Part shown: in pieces, positions 54,001 to 63,192 of the stretch
How the letters are laid out: each line of letters starts with the position of its first letter
Numbering within the stretch: the stretch's first letter is position 1
NCBI GenBank assembly: GCA_943736015.1
Contig: OX031066.1
Coordinates: forward strand, 23,730,127-23,794,126
Direction: 5' to 3'
Source of the DNA: Tridacna crocea
Taxonomy: Eukaryota; Mollusca; Bivalvia; Cardiida; Cardiidae
Length of the DNA stretch: 64,000 nucleotides
Translations under genes and position numbers: made by a program
Notes under the pieces: generated by a model
The model's database searches: none
What the model was told of the DNA's origin: nothing
What the model saw: the letters and a program-made list of their open reading frames with translations, nothing else

Positions 54001-56298
54001 CAGCCTGTCTCTTTCTTTGTATGCATATTAACCCTTTACCACACAATCCCTACTTTTGACGACCCTGAGACAGAAGCCTTCAGAAAACATTGTGGGAAAA
54101 GGAGTAAATGCTGGTAACCAGCATTTTCTCCTTTTCCCACAATGTTTTCTACCTTTCAAAACACAAATTTCAAATTTTCAGTCGCTTTTACTTTGTTGTT
54201 CTCAAATGTTTTCGATTTGACAAGCCTAAAATTTCGTTGTTTGGTATTATCTAATTCTTTCTCTGAAGAATGCTTTGGTAACCAGCATTTTCTTCTATTT
54301 CCCCACAAAGTTTCTGCCCTTTTTCTCACTTACACCATCATTTGAGTCACAATAGAAGGGTTTTTGGTTTTTGTTTTTTGCTTGCTACAAGCCATTGCTC
54401 AAAGACTTTCCCATAAATCTATCATTAACCCTTTCACACAGAGCAGAACTTTAGACCTATCCTAAGCATTTTCAAATGAAAATTTCACAGTGGCTCAAAT
54501 AATGCAATTTTTCTTTGATAGGGTAGAAAACTTTGTGGGGAAAAGGGAAAATGCTGGTTACCAGCATTTTCTCCTTATCCCAGATAGTTTTCAACAGGCC
54601 TCTTCCTCAGGGTCATTAAAAGTCGTCATTGTGAAGTAAAGGGTTAACAAAATCCATTGTTCTTCCCTTCAAGTATTTTTCCCACAGGTCCTTTAAGTCT
54701 TTACGAATGAAAAAATTCTGGAAAAGACAAACTGAAGCATTTGCTGATGACAAATCAAATATGGCAAAAACTGAATTCTGTCATTGGAGGGGGAGAAAAC
54801 ATTGTGGGAAAAGAAGAAAATGATGGTTACCAGCATTTTCTCCATCTCCCATAATGTTTTCAAACACGTTCTTCATCACTTTGGTAAAACTCGACATTGT
54901 GTGGTACAGGGTTAAAGCACTCTGGTGTGTCTGGATTGCTCGTTGAATGGTGTTTAATGCTGTTTTCAACATTATTTCAGTTATATCACTGCAGCCAGTG
55001 CACCTATCTATACTTTCTTGGAGTTTGTTTTACCAGTGTTCAGCACAATATTCTTTCCAAGCCATTGGCTGCTTTCCCATATATGAACAATCTAAACAAT
55101 GATCAGCTGCGAGAGAAGAATGAATCCTGACACAATGACTTTCATCAATTCTCTGAAAGAAATTGGCCTAGCTGGGAATCAAACCAGGGACTTCCTGATC
55201 TTGAGGCCTGTTCGCAAGGTCCGATTTTGCTATCCATGTCTAGAAACGGCCAATGTGCGGTAATGGGCTAAAATGCCAGGTTTATACAAGTACCTCCCAT
55301 TCCTCAGCATCTTCATGGACTGTGATGGGTAGTGAAGTCTTATCAAAGAAGTGTAGGGCCCTGTTTGTAGTCACCAACTTAACTTCGATCTACAATACAG
55401 ACACAGATATGTTTATAACATTTTTTTTTAAATTCCAGACTCATTCTATATCATTGTGTACCTCTGCACTTAGTTAACTCTTTACCATACAATCCCAACT
55501 TTTAATGACCCTAACGAAAAAGCCTTTAAAAACATTGTGGGAAAAGGAGAAAATGCTGGTTACCAGCATTTTCTCCTTTTCCCACTATGTTTTCTACCCT
55601 TTCCAAATCAAATTTCAATTTTTGATTCACGTTTATTTTGTCATCCGCAAATGCTTTCAATACAAACTAGCCCAAAATTTGTCGTTCGGTAAAGAGTTAC
55701 CAGGCGGCAAAAATTTAGACTTATTCAAATTGAAAGCATTTGCAGACGACAAAATTAACGTTACGTTATCTAAAATTAATTTTTTCTGAGAGGGTAGAAA
55801 ACATTGTGAAAAAAGGAGAAAATGATGGTTACCAGTATTTTATCCTTGTCCCACAATGTTTTCAAAAGGCTTCTATCTCTGGGTCGTAAAAAATACAGGG
55901 ATTTCTTGGTAAAGGGTTAAGCAAGCAAGTAAAAAAGAAGTTAATAATAATGATGATGATGATGATGATGAAAAAAAGACGTTACTTGATCATTTTCAAA
56001 TTTCTTAATTTACGAACTGCAATTATATGCACGAACACCACAACAATAAAGTACAGTGTAGATTTTCTAAGACTTGAGATGTATCCGAAATACTAGATAC
56101 GTCCAAATACGTATCTAATTCTACTTTCAGTTTTACAACCATTGCATACAGACAAGTAGATGTAGCCTATGCAACCGGGCTATTTTTTAATTAATCGTTA
56201 ATGGTGCTTACCTTCAGCTTCAGAAGTTCTTCAACAAGTATTGGTATTTTGATAGAAGCAACGCTGCCGGTGCAGCACAGCAAAACTTTATAGGTCAT
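47980..56298 (-). CDS. PPCDC: PPCDC, phosphopantothenoylcysteine decarboxylase (complete, five exons)
   Basis: Exons (minus, in order): 56212-56298, 55294-55389, 50802-50930, 48699-48867, 47980-48056; together 558 bp, 185 residues plus TGA (human PPCDC is 204). Residues 1-29 give the first flavoprotein strand with GSVASIK. WADLLLIAPLDANTLAKIA with the preceding active-site histidine (VLHIELRRW, residues 70-78) is the FMN and catalytic region. FAPAMNTYMW is the PxMNxxMW substrate motif, and MCGDKGAGAMAE holds the reactive cysteine of the substrate clamp. The enzyme is a cytosolic FMN-dependent trimer that decarboxylates 4'-phosphopantothenoyl-cysteine to 4'-phosphopantetheine, the third step of CoA synthesis. 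All junctions are GT..AG and in phase, and all key residues are present, so the gene looks functional. The introns carry many MITEs, two SINEs and foldbacks. Confidence 0.96.
48158..48590 (+). mobile_element. HINE-like element, 5' fragment (type 1)
   Basis: AAGAGGGCCAAGATGGCCCT then TCACTCACCTGA is the type 1 5' mark. The 3' hairpin end is missing. PPCDC intron 4. Confidence 0.5.
48595..48682 (-). mobile_element. half of a TTAA MITE, subfamily A
   Basis: Only one hairpin arm and one terminus remain (TTCTCCTTTTCCCACAATG to GTGCGGTAAAAAGTTATAA). Confidence 0.5.
48699..48867 (-). CDS. PPCDC: PPCDC exon 4 (residues 105-161 part), PAMN motif and clamp cysteine
   Basis: FAPAMNTYMWEHPLT and the TLMCGDKG start of the substrate clamp. 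Acceptor CTGCAG, donor GTATGTG. A half MITE lies 16 bp beyond the donor. Confidence 0.96.
49225..49450 (+). mobile_element. TTAA MITE, subfamily A
   Basis: CCGCACAATCCC left end, hairpin slightly diverged, right end GTGTGGTAGAGTTAG. Confidence 0.7.
49611..50130 (-). mobile_element. SINE family 2 split by a MITE
   Basis: The left part (to 49738) and right part (from 49960) are the two halves of a minus-strand family 2 SINE. The break is at ATTCTT-TTAA-AGCCACTGG, where other copies read ATTCTT-TTCA-AGCCACTGG. Confidence 0.75.
49735..49963 (+). mobile_element. TTAA foldback MITE, subfamily A, inside a SINE
   Basis: TTAA at 49735-49738 and 49960-49963, near-consensus interior. Confidence 0.85.
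50398..50670 (-). mobile_element. tRNA-derived SINE, family 1 (minus), inserted in a palindrome
   Basis: Complete copy with the tRNA-like head at the right. Target duplication GTAATGGGTACT (50386-50397) and GTTATGGGTACT (50671-50682), the sequence of one palindrome arm. Confidence 0.75.
50671..50727. repeat. perfect 26 bp-arm palindrome, GGGTACTCATTAGAATCGTC type
   Basis: Arms are exact inverses around CATCA. Second copy of the 46631 palindrome. It lies 75 bp from PPCDC exon 3. Confidence 0.85.
50802..50930 (-). CDS. PPCDC: PPCDC exon 3 (residues 62-104), active-site histidine
   Basis: VLHIELRRWADLLLIAPLDA then NTLAKIAHGICDNLL, the most conserved part of the family. Acceptor TTTCAG, donor GTATGTT. 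Confidence 0.97.
51000..51855. other. PPCDC intron 2 sequence, no gene recognised
   Basis: AT-rich. Contains a block at 51395-51600 (AAGAGCTTCGCAGAGCTGCGC onward) similar to 48925-49170, a diverged short repeat with GACAGACAGACGACCAGGGC. Confidence 0.4.
51857..52159 (-). mobile_element. TTAA MITE (51894-52112) between 48 bp direct repeats
   Basis: The MITE has the A ends but a shortened left hairpin arm. The segment AGTTATTTCCCTTGATCA.TACACATA.AGATTTAATTA occurs on both sides (51862 and 52116). Confidence 0.7.
52163..52247. repeat. near-perfect foldback, 39 bp arms
   Basis: ATATCATCGGTGTACTTCCA then AAACCTCGTAACTACAGCT, with the inverse after a CGTTACA loop; one mismatch. A worn relative is at 44570. 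Confidence 0.85.
52270..52664 (+). mobile_element. HINE/pearl-like element, type 2, 3' fragment
   Basis: About one and a half core units (TTGGTAGAGGCCTAGATC, GTTGCCATGGCAACAAGAG), then the intact 3' end: hairpin CTGGCC TTT GGCCAG, GTGGAGCTAA. Confidence 0.6.
52728..52986 (+). mobile_element. tRNA-derived SINE, family 1, with exact target duplication
   Basis: A box TGGCTCAGTGG, B box GAGTTCGATACC. Flanked by the exact 14 bp repeat TTTACTTTGTATAG (52714-52727 and 52987-53000), the signature of target-primed retroposition. The youngest-looking SINE 1 copy here. Confidence 0.85.
53370..53908 (-). mobile_element. GGTGGG element, near-complete copy with an empty TTAA
   Basis: On the minus strand it runs from TTAAAGGTGGGTATTTAGA (53908) through CCTCTTAAGCTATTTTTAG (53730s) to TTTCGTCCCAAAATCTGAAG. 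It is the uninterrupted reference for the copies at 7158 and 63189. Confidence 0.75.
54028..54252 (+). mobile_element. TTAA foldback MITE, subfamily A
   Basis: CACACAATCCCTACTTTTGA left end and perfect hairpin; right TTAA lost. Confidence 0.75.
54425..54647 (-). mobile_element. TTAA MITE, subfamily A
   Basis: Exact TTAA at both ends; the loop-side hairpin is intact. Confidence 0.75.
54693..54915 (-). mobile_element. TTAA MITE, subfamily A
   Basis: Exact TTAA at both ends, with a diverged but pairing hairpin. Confidence 0.7.
54935..55200 (-). mobile_element. tRNA-derived SINE, family 2 (minus)
   Basis: Full body with CTTTCTTGGAGTTTGTTTTA, ATTCTTTCCAAGCCATTGGC and TTGGCC.AGC.GGGAATCAAAC (worn B box). 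Ends about 90 bp from PPCDC exon 2. Confidence 0.65.
55294..55389 (-). CDS. PPCDC: PPCDC exon 2 (residues 30-61)
   Basis: IEVKLVTTNRALHFF and the EDAEEWE end, matching the family strand-helix. Acceptor TTGTAG, donor GTACTTG. Confidence 0.94.
55474..55920. mobile_element. two TTAA MITEs in opposite orientation sharing one junction
   Basis: 55474-55698 (plus) and 55695-55920 (minus) meet at TTAC 55695-55698. PPCDC intron 1. A GAT repeat follows at 55951-55975. Confidence 0.7.
56212..56298 (-). CDS. PPCDC: PPCDC exon 1 (residues 1-29)
   Basis: MTYKVLLCCTGSVASIK and a first helix. The start was chosen because it opens directly before the first flavoprotein strand. Donor GTAAGC, phase 0. Confidence 0.94.
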
Positions 56299-56569
56299 GT
56301 CACAGAACCTGAACCCACATGCATAGCTAGTATTGACTTTGAGCAGGGGCTGTCGCCTAGCCTATTCACATTTTTGTCGAATAAAAAAAAAAGAGGTGCC
56401 GGTTGGGGTTTTCCCGGTACCTTAACACAAGTTTATCCGTTAACCAGCATTTTCTTCTTTTCCCACAATATTTTCCACCCTATCAATGACAAATTCCATC
56501 AGCTGACCTCTGCAAATGCTCTTAATTTGTGTAAGTTTAAATTTTTGTTGTTTGGTGCAAAGTTTTACT

Positions 56570-59530
56570 GTTAATTTCATTTTTCAACAAATAGATCTAA
56601 TACAATTTTGCATTTGTCAAATACAAGGCATTTGAAGACAACAAAAAGAACGGACTACTTTTTACTACCCTACTCTACCCAACTCTTCCCTATCACCTGA
56701 ACCGATCCATCCTTTGGCCCGTTTGTCCATCCAGCCACTCACCAACCTATGCATCCTTCAACACTCACCTATTCATCCATCCATCCATCCATCCATCAAC
56801 TCCCATTAATCCATCCATCCGTCCACCCGTCTGTCTGTCCATCCATCCATCCATCCATCTAGCCATCAATCCATACCGGGATCATATTTATACATGATCC
56901 CTGATCCATCAATCCATCCATCCATCCATCGAAACTCATTAAGAACAACAAAGTGTAAAAAGAAGACTGGGTGTTGACCACATTGTATCATATTTATTTT
57001 TCATTTACTACAACTTCATCCACAGCGTAAATCTAGTAAATGAGTGTAAAGGTTAATCAAAGGACTGATAGTCCTGAGAGTCGCCTGTAGGGTAATGGGT
57101 TAGAAGTTTTCACCCTCTTTTGTTGAAATCTACTAAAAGCATTCAAGATACAAAATAACTTAACCACAAGACAGTATTATATGCAAGCATATTTCTGAGT
57201 TGTCATCCTAAAATTAAAAATATCCGTATTAAAATTTACATTTAAAAAATGTGGTGGAAATTAAAATTTAGGCACCAGGACCAGCTTTAATAAGTTCAAC
57301 GTTTTTTACTCACAGACAACAACCCTTTACAAATAAAGACCAGATTATCTTCTGGTATAGGATTTAGTGACATACTTTCAGACAAAAAATGCCCTTTTGC
57401 AACTCGCTCATATCTAATCTTAGCAGTCTGACAAAGTTTCATAAGTATTACACTGAACATAAATGGATTCTACAGCTCTATTACGGTTTCGTCTGATTTG
57501 ACCTAATGACAACCTCTAGGCTTTTTCTTTTATCCCCAGGTGACCTATAGTCAGTTTTGTCACAGAAATTATTGAGACAAAAAGCCGGGCAATTTCATGA
57601 TCATTGGACTGAACTGTAGCCTTTGGAGCACAAACAAACATTTGACTCAGTGATCTACCTGTCCTTTGGAAATAATTTGTTTATGTTGTTGTCCAGGTTG
57701 AGGTTTTGACCAGCAATGGACTCTATGAATGTGGTTGCTACAACTCAATAAAATCTATAACCCAACAGCATGATCATCAGCCTTTAATATTTGTCTGCGT
57801 TTTATAACGTCCCAGGGATTATAGTGCTTCCACACCAATCGAAAATTGTCTTCATGTATATTGCTTTGGTGTAAATTAAATGTTTGCGATTCGCTTTATT
57901 ACCCTTTACAAAAACCCTTCACAAGATTACAAACATTCCAATAAAGAACGTGTTGTTCGAGCGGGTAAACACTGATCTATTCTATTATATTTGAATTATA
58001 GCGGAGTAAAAAGTCGATTTCTCAGATTGCTGGTTGTTAGAACTGCGTAGTGTAAATTCAGATTTTGGCAGTTACAAAAGCACCTTGCGTTCTAACACCT
58101 GCACTAATAAATTGTTGTATAATATATACTATATCTAAGTTAATCGCTCATTGAAAAAAAAACAGCAGACTTTAACAAATTTGGCCGTCTTTATGAACGA
58201 AAACTAATTAAATATAGTAAACTTCAAAGCACTCTCTCTACATAGGTCAGTGTACGCTGAAAGTAAAGGCCGGTTCAGCGACTGATTCATAAATATGTAA
58301 ATTTATAAAGATTTCCGTGGTGCAAATGACGTTTATACGTCACGTGATTACAAGATCTATATTTGTCTCAAAGCTACATTCCAGAAAACACCTGCAAAGC
58401 GATAACTTGGTACAGCCTAGAACCGTGTACATTGCATACGCTATGTACGATCTCTGGTGCACCTAGAATATGGGTGTGCAAAGTATCTAAAGTCTAGATT
58501 AAAAAGCTGGGAAGAAGCAACGTGTAAGAATGTCTAAGAAGGCAATGCAATCATTCCATGTCGTTATAAATTCGTTAAAAAATTAGCCTACCGTTGAGCA
58601 AAAAAGCAATATTTTGAATCGGCATCGCCTTTCTCTGTCTGATCATAGGTTGAGCGTTGAATTGAAATAAGGCTTGCAGTTAGGATTGTAAGATTGTAAG
58701 AGTTAGAGTGTACTCCTAATGGGTAATGATCAAACAATTTTCACTGAGAACTGTTCGCAAATAGAAAAGATGCTTGTAGTTGAAGATTTCTCAGCGTGTC
58801 CGCAGACTTGTTTAGTTCGCGGCAGCTATTTTTACATATACGTAATGCGCTATTTTTAGAGATGATGTCTTACAGAGACATCAGGCTAATGTGTATCCAT
58901 GTGGACGAAATGATTGTTTCAAAGGTTTGAACCGTTAAACAGCTCAGTCTTTACAGACATATTCATTATCACAAAGGCGCAATTGTAAATTATTTAAAAC
59001 AGAAAAAAAAAAACTGGGTTGTTCACCGAATTATTAGGAAACTGTTTTATCTCGTAAACCGGAACTTTGGACAGGAAGCAGTACAAGGCCGGAGGTATGC
59101 TTACGTCACCCCATAGATCAAGACGATAACAATGAGAGCCTGTTTGCTACGCAAACAGGCGACTCAAAAATTAGGCCACAAATACCACCCTGTATCAGAA
59201 AGATCTATTTTTAGAGCTTTTAACTCACACTGTGTTAGTTCATGTGTATCAACAGGATTTAGAGTGTTGAAATACTTCTAGATCTTAAAATTCATTTTAT
59301 CAAGTAAAATGTATTTATTTGTGAAATGATACTAGGATTTTTCTATTAAACATGGTATACAACGTATGATCGATCGTATTTCTGCAATACCTTTCACGAT
59401 TGAGAGTTTATTACAAATAGTTCGTCACGGATTACTGATTTTCTGAGGAACATACCGGTAGGAAGTTTATACCTGACCCCAGGTTGTTTTGTTTACAAAC
59501 AACCGTGCGCTCTCGTAACATGCGCCCAGC
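56570..59530. other. intergenic region between PPCDC and the divergent gene
   Basis: No exon recognised. Contains a CATC simple repeat (56760-56930), worn HINE-core-like text (57290-57660) and a palindrome GCCTGTTTGCTACGCAAACAGGC-type near 59140. It should hold the promoters of PPCDC (minus) and of the gene at 59531 (plus), but no core element could be assigned. Confidence 0.4.
56752..56935. repeat. CATC tetranucleotide microsatellite
   Basis: Interrupted runs of CATC/CCAT, with the longest pure runs near 56780 and 56845. Confidence 0.85.
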
Positions 59531-61239
59531 ATGGATAACAATACAAAGTCAAAGAAATCGAAAGGTAGGTTGATAATTTCCCCTAAAATGATAGACTTGT
59601 TTTACAAAAAAAAAATGTTTTAATATGTCACGCCTTCTAGTTACGATGTTTGAACCTAAAATACAGCATCTTTGTTTTCATCGATATTTTGTTGCATTTG
59701 CAATGATGTTGTCGCTTACGTTTTTATTTATTTTCATTTAACCCATTACCACACAGTCCCTACTTTTGACGCCCCAGAGAAAGAAGCGTTAAGAAAACAT
59801 TATGGGAAAAGGAGAAAATGCTGGTAACCAGCATTTTCTCCTTTTTCCCACAATGTTTTCTATCCTTCACAAAACAAATTTCAAATTTTCAGTCACTTTT
59901 ATTTTGTCGTCTGCAAAATGCTTTCAATTTGGACAAGCCTGAAACTTTGTCATTTGGTAAAGGGTTAATACAGATGACCTGACAAAAATCGTTGGAGATT
60001 TTTTTATCGAATTTGTTTTATTTATTATATTTGAATTATCACCCGCTACTCGGATATCATTCACAGAAAAATGGAAAGAGCTGTGTAATTTCACAGCTCA
60101 TTCCATATTATGATTGTCCTTGTTTATGGTTTGATGGAACTTATTTTTCTCATCAAGTCATGGTCATTCAGGAGTAGAAGGAAGAGAAAGGACCACCCTT
60201 TCTCAATAACCCCTTCCAGAAAAATATCAGTTTGTAGGGTTTCGATCCAAGATGCTGTAGGTAGGGTAAGTAGGGACTTAATTCTATTTCTTGTTTTCAG
60301 AAACTATGTACTGAAATTGTGCCCCTCCCCCCCCCCCCCCAAAAAAAAAAAAAAAAAATGTATTTTCTTCAACTGTAAGATAGAAAAAAAATAGGGTCAG
60401 CAGCATTTTCTAGGAAGGGTTTGGAAAACTTTGTCTGGTAAAGGTTTAAACAAACTTACAGCCAACCCCTTTTCACCGCTGACCGGTGCCTCGATGATGG
60501 TTATGTGGGAAAGCAGCTGGCGGCTTGGGGAAAGAACATTGGTCGGAGTACTGGTAACAGAAACTTCAGGAAAGCATGGATAGGTACACTGGCTGCCAAG
60601 ATATAAATGAGATAATATTGAAAACAGTGTTAAACACCATACAATCAACCAATATAATCCTTCACCATATAACTAAGTTTTACCCTGCATGTGCAGACAA
60701 TTCAATGTGGCTTAACTCTTTACCATACAATCACAACTTTTCACTACTGTAAGAAAGAAACCCTATGGAAACATTTTGGGAAAAGGAAAAAATTATGGTA
60801 ACCAGCATTTTCTCTTTACCGCACCATTTTCGTTACTTCTAAAACCCAAGTTCAATTTTTAAGTCACATTTTATTCTATTGTCTGCAAATACTTTTAATT
60901 TGGACCAGGCTATAACTTTGTCATTTAATGAAGAGTTTAATTATGCACTTTTTCTTTGATAGGGTAGAAAACATTGGGGGAAAAGGAGAAAATGCTAGTT
61001 ACCAGAATTTTCTCCTTTTCCAACAATGCTTTTTATAAAGATACCTGGTTAATGGTCAATTTAAGGTATGATTGTCAAATTAAGGTTAAACAGTTTGCCT
61101 TTTTGATTAACCACATTTTTCAAAGGTGCTTGCAAAGCTCATAGGACTTATTATCCTTTTACAGGTAAAAAGAGATGGTCATTGGTAAATGGATTTATGA
61201 GCAAGAAGAGCAAGGAGACTGAGGACAGTGTGGATAATG
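59531..61239 (+). CDS. first two coding exons of an unidentified Lys/Ser-rich protein (partial gene)
   Basis: Exon 1, 59531-59564, opens with ATG in CAGCATGG and encodes MDNNTKSKKSK; its donor is GTAGGT (59565). Exon 2, 61165-61239, follows a pyrimidine-rich acceptor (TTATCCTTTTACAG). It is 75 bp, phase 1 on both sides, and encodes GKKRWSLVNGF, then MSKKSKETEDSVDN, ending at GTAAGA. The frame joins cleanly. The product so far is 36 residues, highly basic then acidic, with no known domain; later exons lie beyond the window. It is transcribed away from PPCDC, 3.2 kb apart. Intron 1 holds MITEs, a SINE fragment and a C/A-rich tract. Splice-site quality and phase match are the main support. Confidence 0.55.
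59738..59968 (+). mobile_element. TTAA foldback MITE, subfamily A
   Basis: Exact TTAA ends, near-consensus interior; intron 1 of the plus-strand gene. Confidence 0.85.
60325..60360. repeat. poly-C then poly-A tract
   Basis: A C-run of about 14 directly followed by an A-run of about 19. Confidence 0.8.
60469..60655 (+). mobile_element. SINE family 2 (plus), head missing
   Basis: GTTATGTGGGAAAGCAGCTGGC through GTGTTAAACACCATACAATC and the AATC-type tail; the tRNA-like head is absent. Confidence 0.6.
60712..61087. mobile_element. two TTAA MITEs sharing one TTAA
   Basis: 60712-60940 (plus) joins at TTAA 60937-60940 to a truncated copy (to about 61087) with an intact hairpin. The latter ends about 75 bp before exon 2 of the plus-strand gene. 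Confidence 0.65.
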
Positions 61240-61519
61240 GTAAGAGATGTTTTCACTCCTAGAATAATATGACCATAATCTCCCACAAGATAGCATTCTA
61301 TAAATACTCCTCTATTTAATTTGGGGATTCTGGGTACAGAACCAGACTACTTTTCTACACAACAACCGTTACTTTAAATTTCAAACTAAAATAAACGTTT
61401 ACTCAATAAAACTCTACCTAGTGTGATTTATTCAGCTACAATCAGCAGTTTAGAGAAATCTGCAGCTTTACCAAATAATTCCTGGTTGTAATGACCCTAA
61501 GGATGAAACCTTTTTTTTG

Positions 61520-61775
61520 AAAACTCTTTACCAAACAATACTAAGTTTTAACGAACCTGAAGAAAAAGCCTTTAAAAAAAAAATTGGGAAAAGGATAAAA
61601 TTCTGGTAAACAGCATTTTCTTCTTTTCCCACAATGTTTTCTACTCTTTCAAAGTCAAGTGGGCTGAAGGAATAAGACTCTTGACAGCATAATCGGAAAA
61701 GGAGAAAATGATTTTACATAGTAATAATTATAGCATTTTCTCCTTTTCCCACAGTGTTTCTTCATTTCAGAGGAT
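61520..61775. mobile_element. degraded TTAA MITE pieces
   Basis: A left half (61525-61650) and a separate hairpin with an enlarged loop (61690-61770). Confidence 0.5.
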
Positions 61776-62121
61776 TTTCCTTCTTTGAAGTTACACAAAA
61801 TTTCAATGAAAAATCGAAATTGTCCCCGTACTAGCTTATGTAAGGCTCTGCCCACAATATTGCTGTATGAACTGATTTGAGATTGACTGAATGAAGATTG
61901 GGGGGGGGGGGGTTCAGACATTCTATCAGTCAAACACTTGTTCCAACACAAATTCTATTATCTAGGCATGTTATATTTGGCTGCAAATGCTATGAATACA
62001 GCCAAGTCCTCAATTTTACACTGTAACTTTATAGAACAGTAGTAAGGCAATCCACTATGACACATGCAGCATGCTTTGTTATGGCTATGCGAGCTGCAAT
62101 GACCTCTTTGCTTTGTGCATA

Positions 62122-62581
62122 TTAACCCTTTACCACACAATCCCAACTTTTTAGGACCCTGCGATAGAAGCCTTTTGAAAACATTGTAGGAAAAGGAGTA
62201 CCGGTAAATGCTGGTAACTAGGATTTTCTCCTTTTCCCACAATGTTTTTTACCCTTCCCAATACAAAATTAATATTTTCAGTCACTTCTATTTTGTCGTC
62301 TGCAAATCCTTTCAATTTAGACCAGTCTAGAACTTGTCATTTGGTAAAGAGTTAACCCATTACCACACGACAAAATTTTGGACTAGTCCAAATAGAACAC
62401 ATTTTGTAGATGACAAAATAAACATGAATCAGCAAATGAAATTTGATTTGGAAAGGGTTGAAAACATTGTGGGGAAAGGAGGAAATGCTGGTTACCAGCA
62501 TTTTCTCCTTTTCCCACAATGTTTTCATAAGACATCTTTTACAGGTTCGTTAAAAGTCAGGATTGTGCGATATAAAGTTAA
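62122..62581. mobile_element. two TTAA MITEs in opposite orientation sharing one TTAA
   Basis: 62122-62355 (plus) and 62352-62581 (minus) joined at TTAA 62352-62355. Both have full hairpins. Confidence 0.8.
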
Positions 62582-62803
62582 GTTTGCACTTGTTATATTT
62601 TCACATTAGAAGGGACATAATAATTATTCAACTTTGTGCATGACAACTAAATTTCATATTTGGTCCATGTTGATGATATTTGCAGATGTCATCATGACAA
62701 ATTACATAATGGCTCGAATGATGGAAATTTCTTTTTGAAAGGTTAGAAAACAATATACTATCATTTTCAGCTCGTACTGTATACATGGAATTTTTCTCTT
62801 ACT

Positions 62804-63032
62804 TTAACCCTTTCCCAAACAATCCCTGGTTTTTACGGGTCAGGAATAGAAGCCTTTTGAAAATATTGTGGGAAAAGGAGAAAATGCTGGTAACCAGCAT
62901 TTTCTCCTTTTCCCACAATGTTTTCTACTCTATCATATAGAAAAATAAACTTTTTAGCAACTGTTAATTTGTCATCTGCAAAATGCTTTGAATTTGGTGT
63001 GGTCCAAAATTTGCCATTTGGGAAAGGGTTAA
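62804..63032 (+). mobile_element. TTAA foldback MITE, subfamily A
   Basis: Exact TTAA ends; the right TTAA (63029-63032) is also the start of a GGTGGG element. Confidence 0.8.
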
Positions 63033-63192
63033 AGGTGGGTATTTAGAATTTTCACATCACACCAAATCAAAAAATATTTATATCACTCAAATTTATATGA
63101 AAAAAACAATTCAAATCATCAATAATTAAGAATCATAAAATTACAAAAAAAAAAAATTGAAGGTATTCCCTGAAAAGGCTACATAGCCTCTT
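63029..63192 (+). mobile_element. GGTGGG element, short copy
   Basis: TTAAAGGTGGGTATTTAGAA to GGCTACATAGCCTCTTAA. It is followed at once by a second copy sharing the TTAA. Confidence 0.75.
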
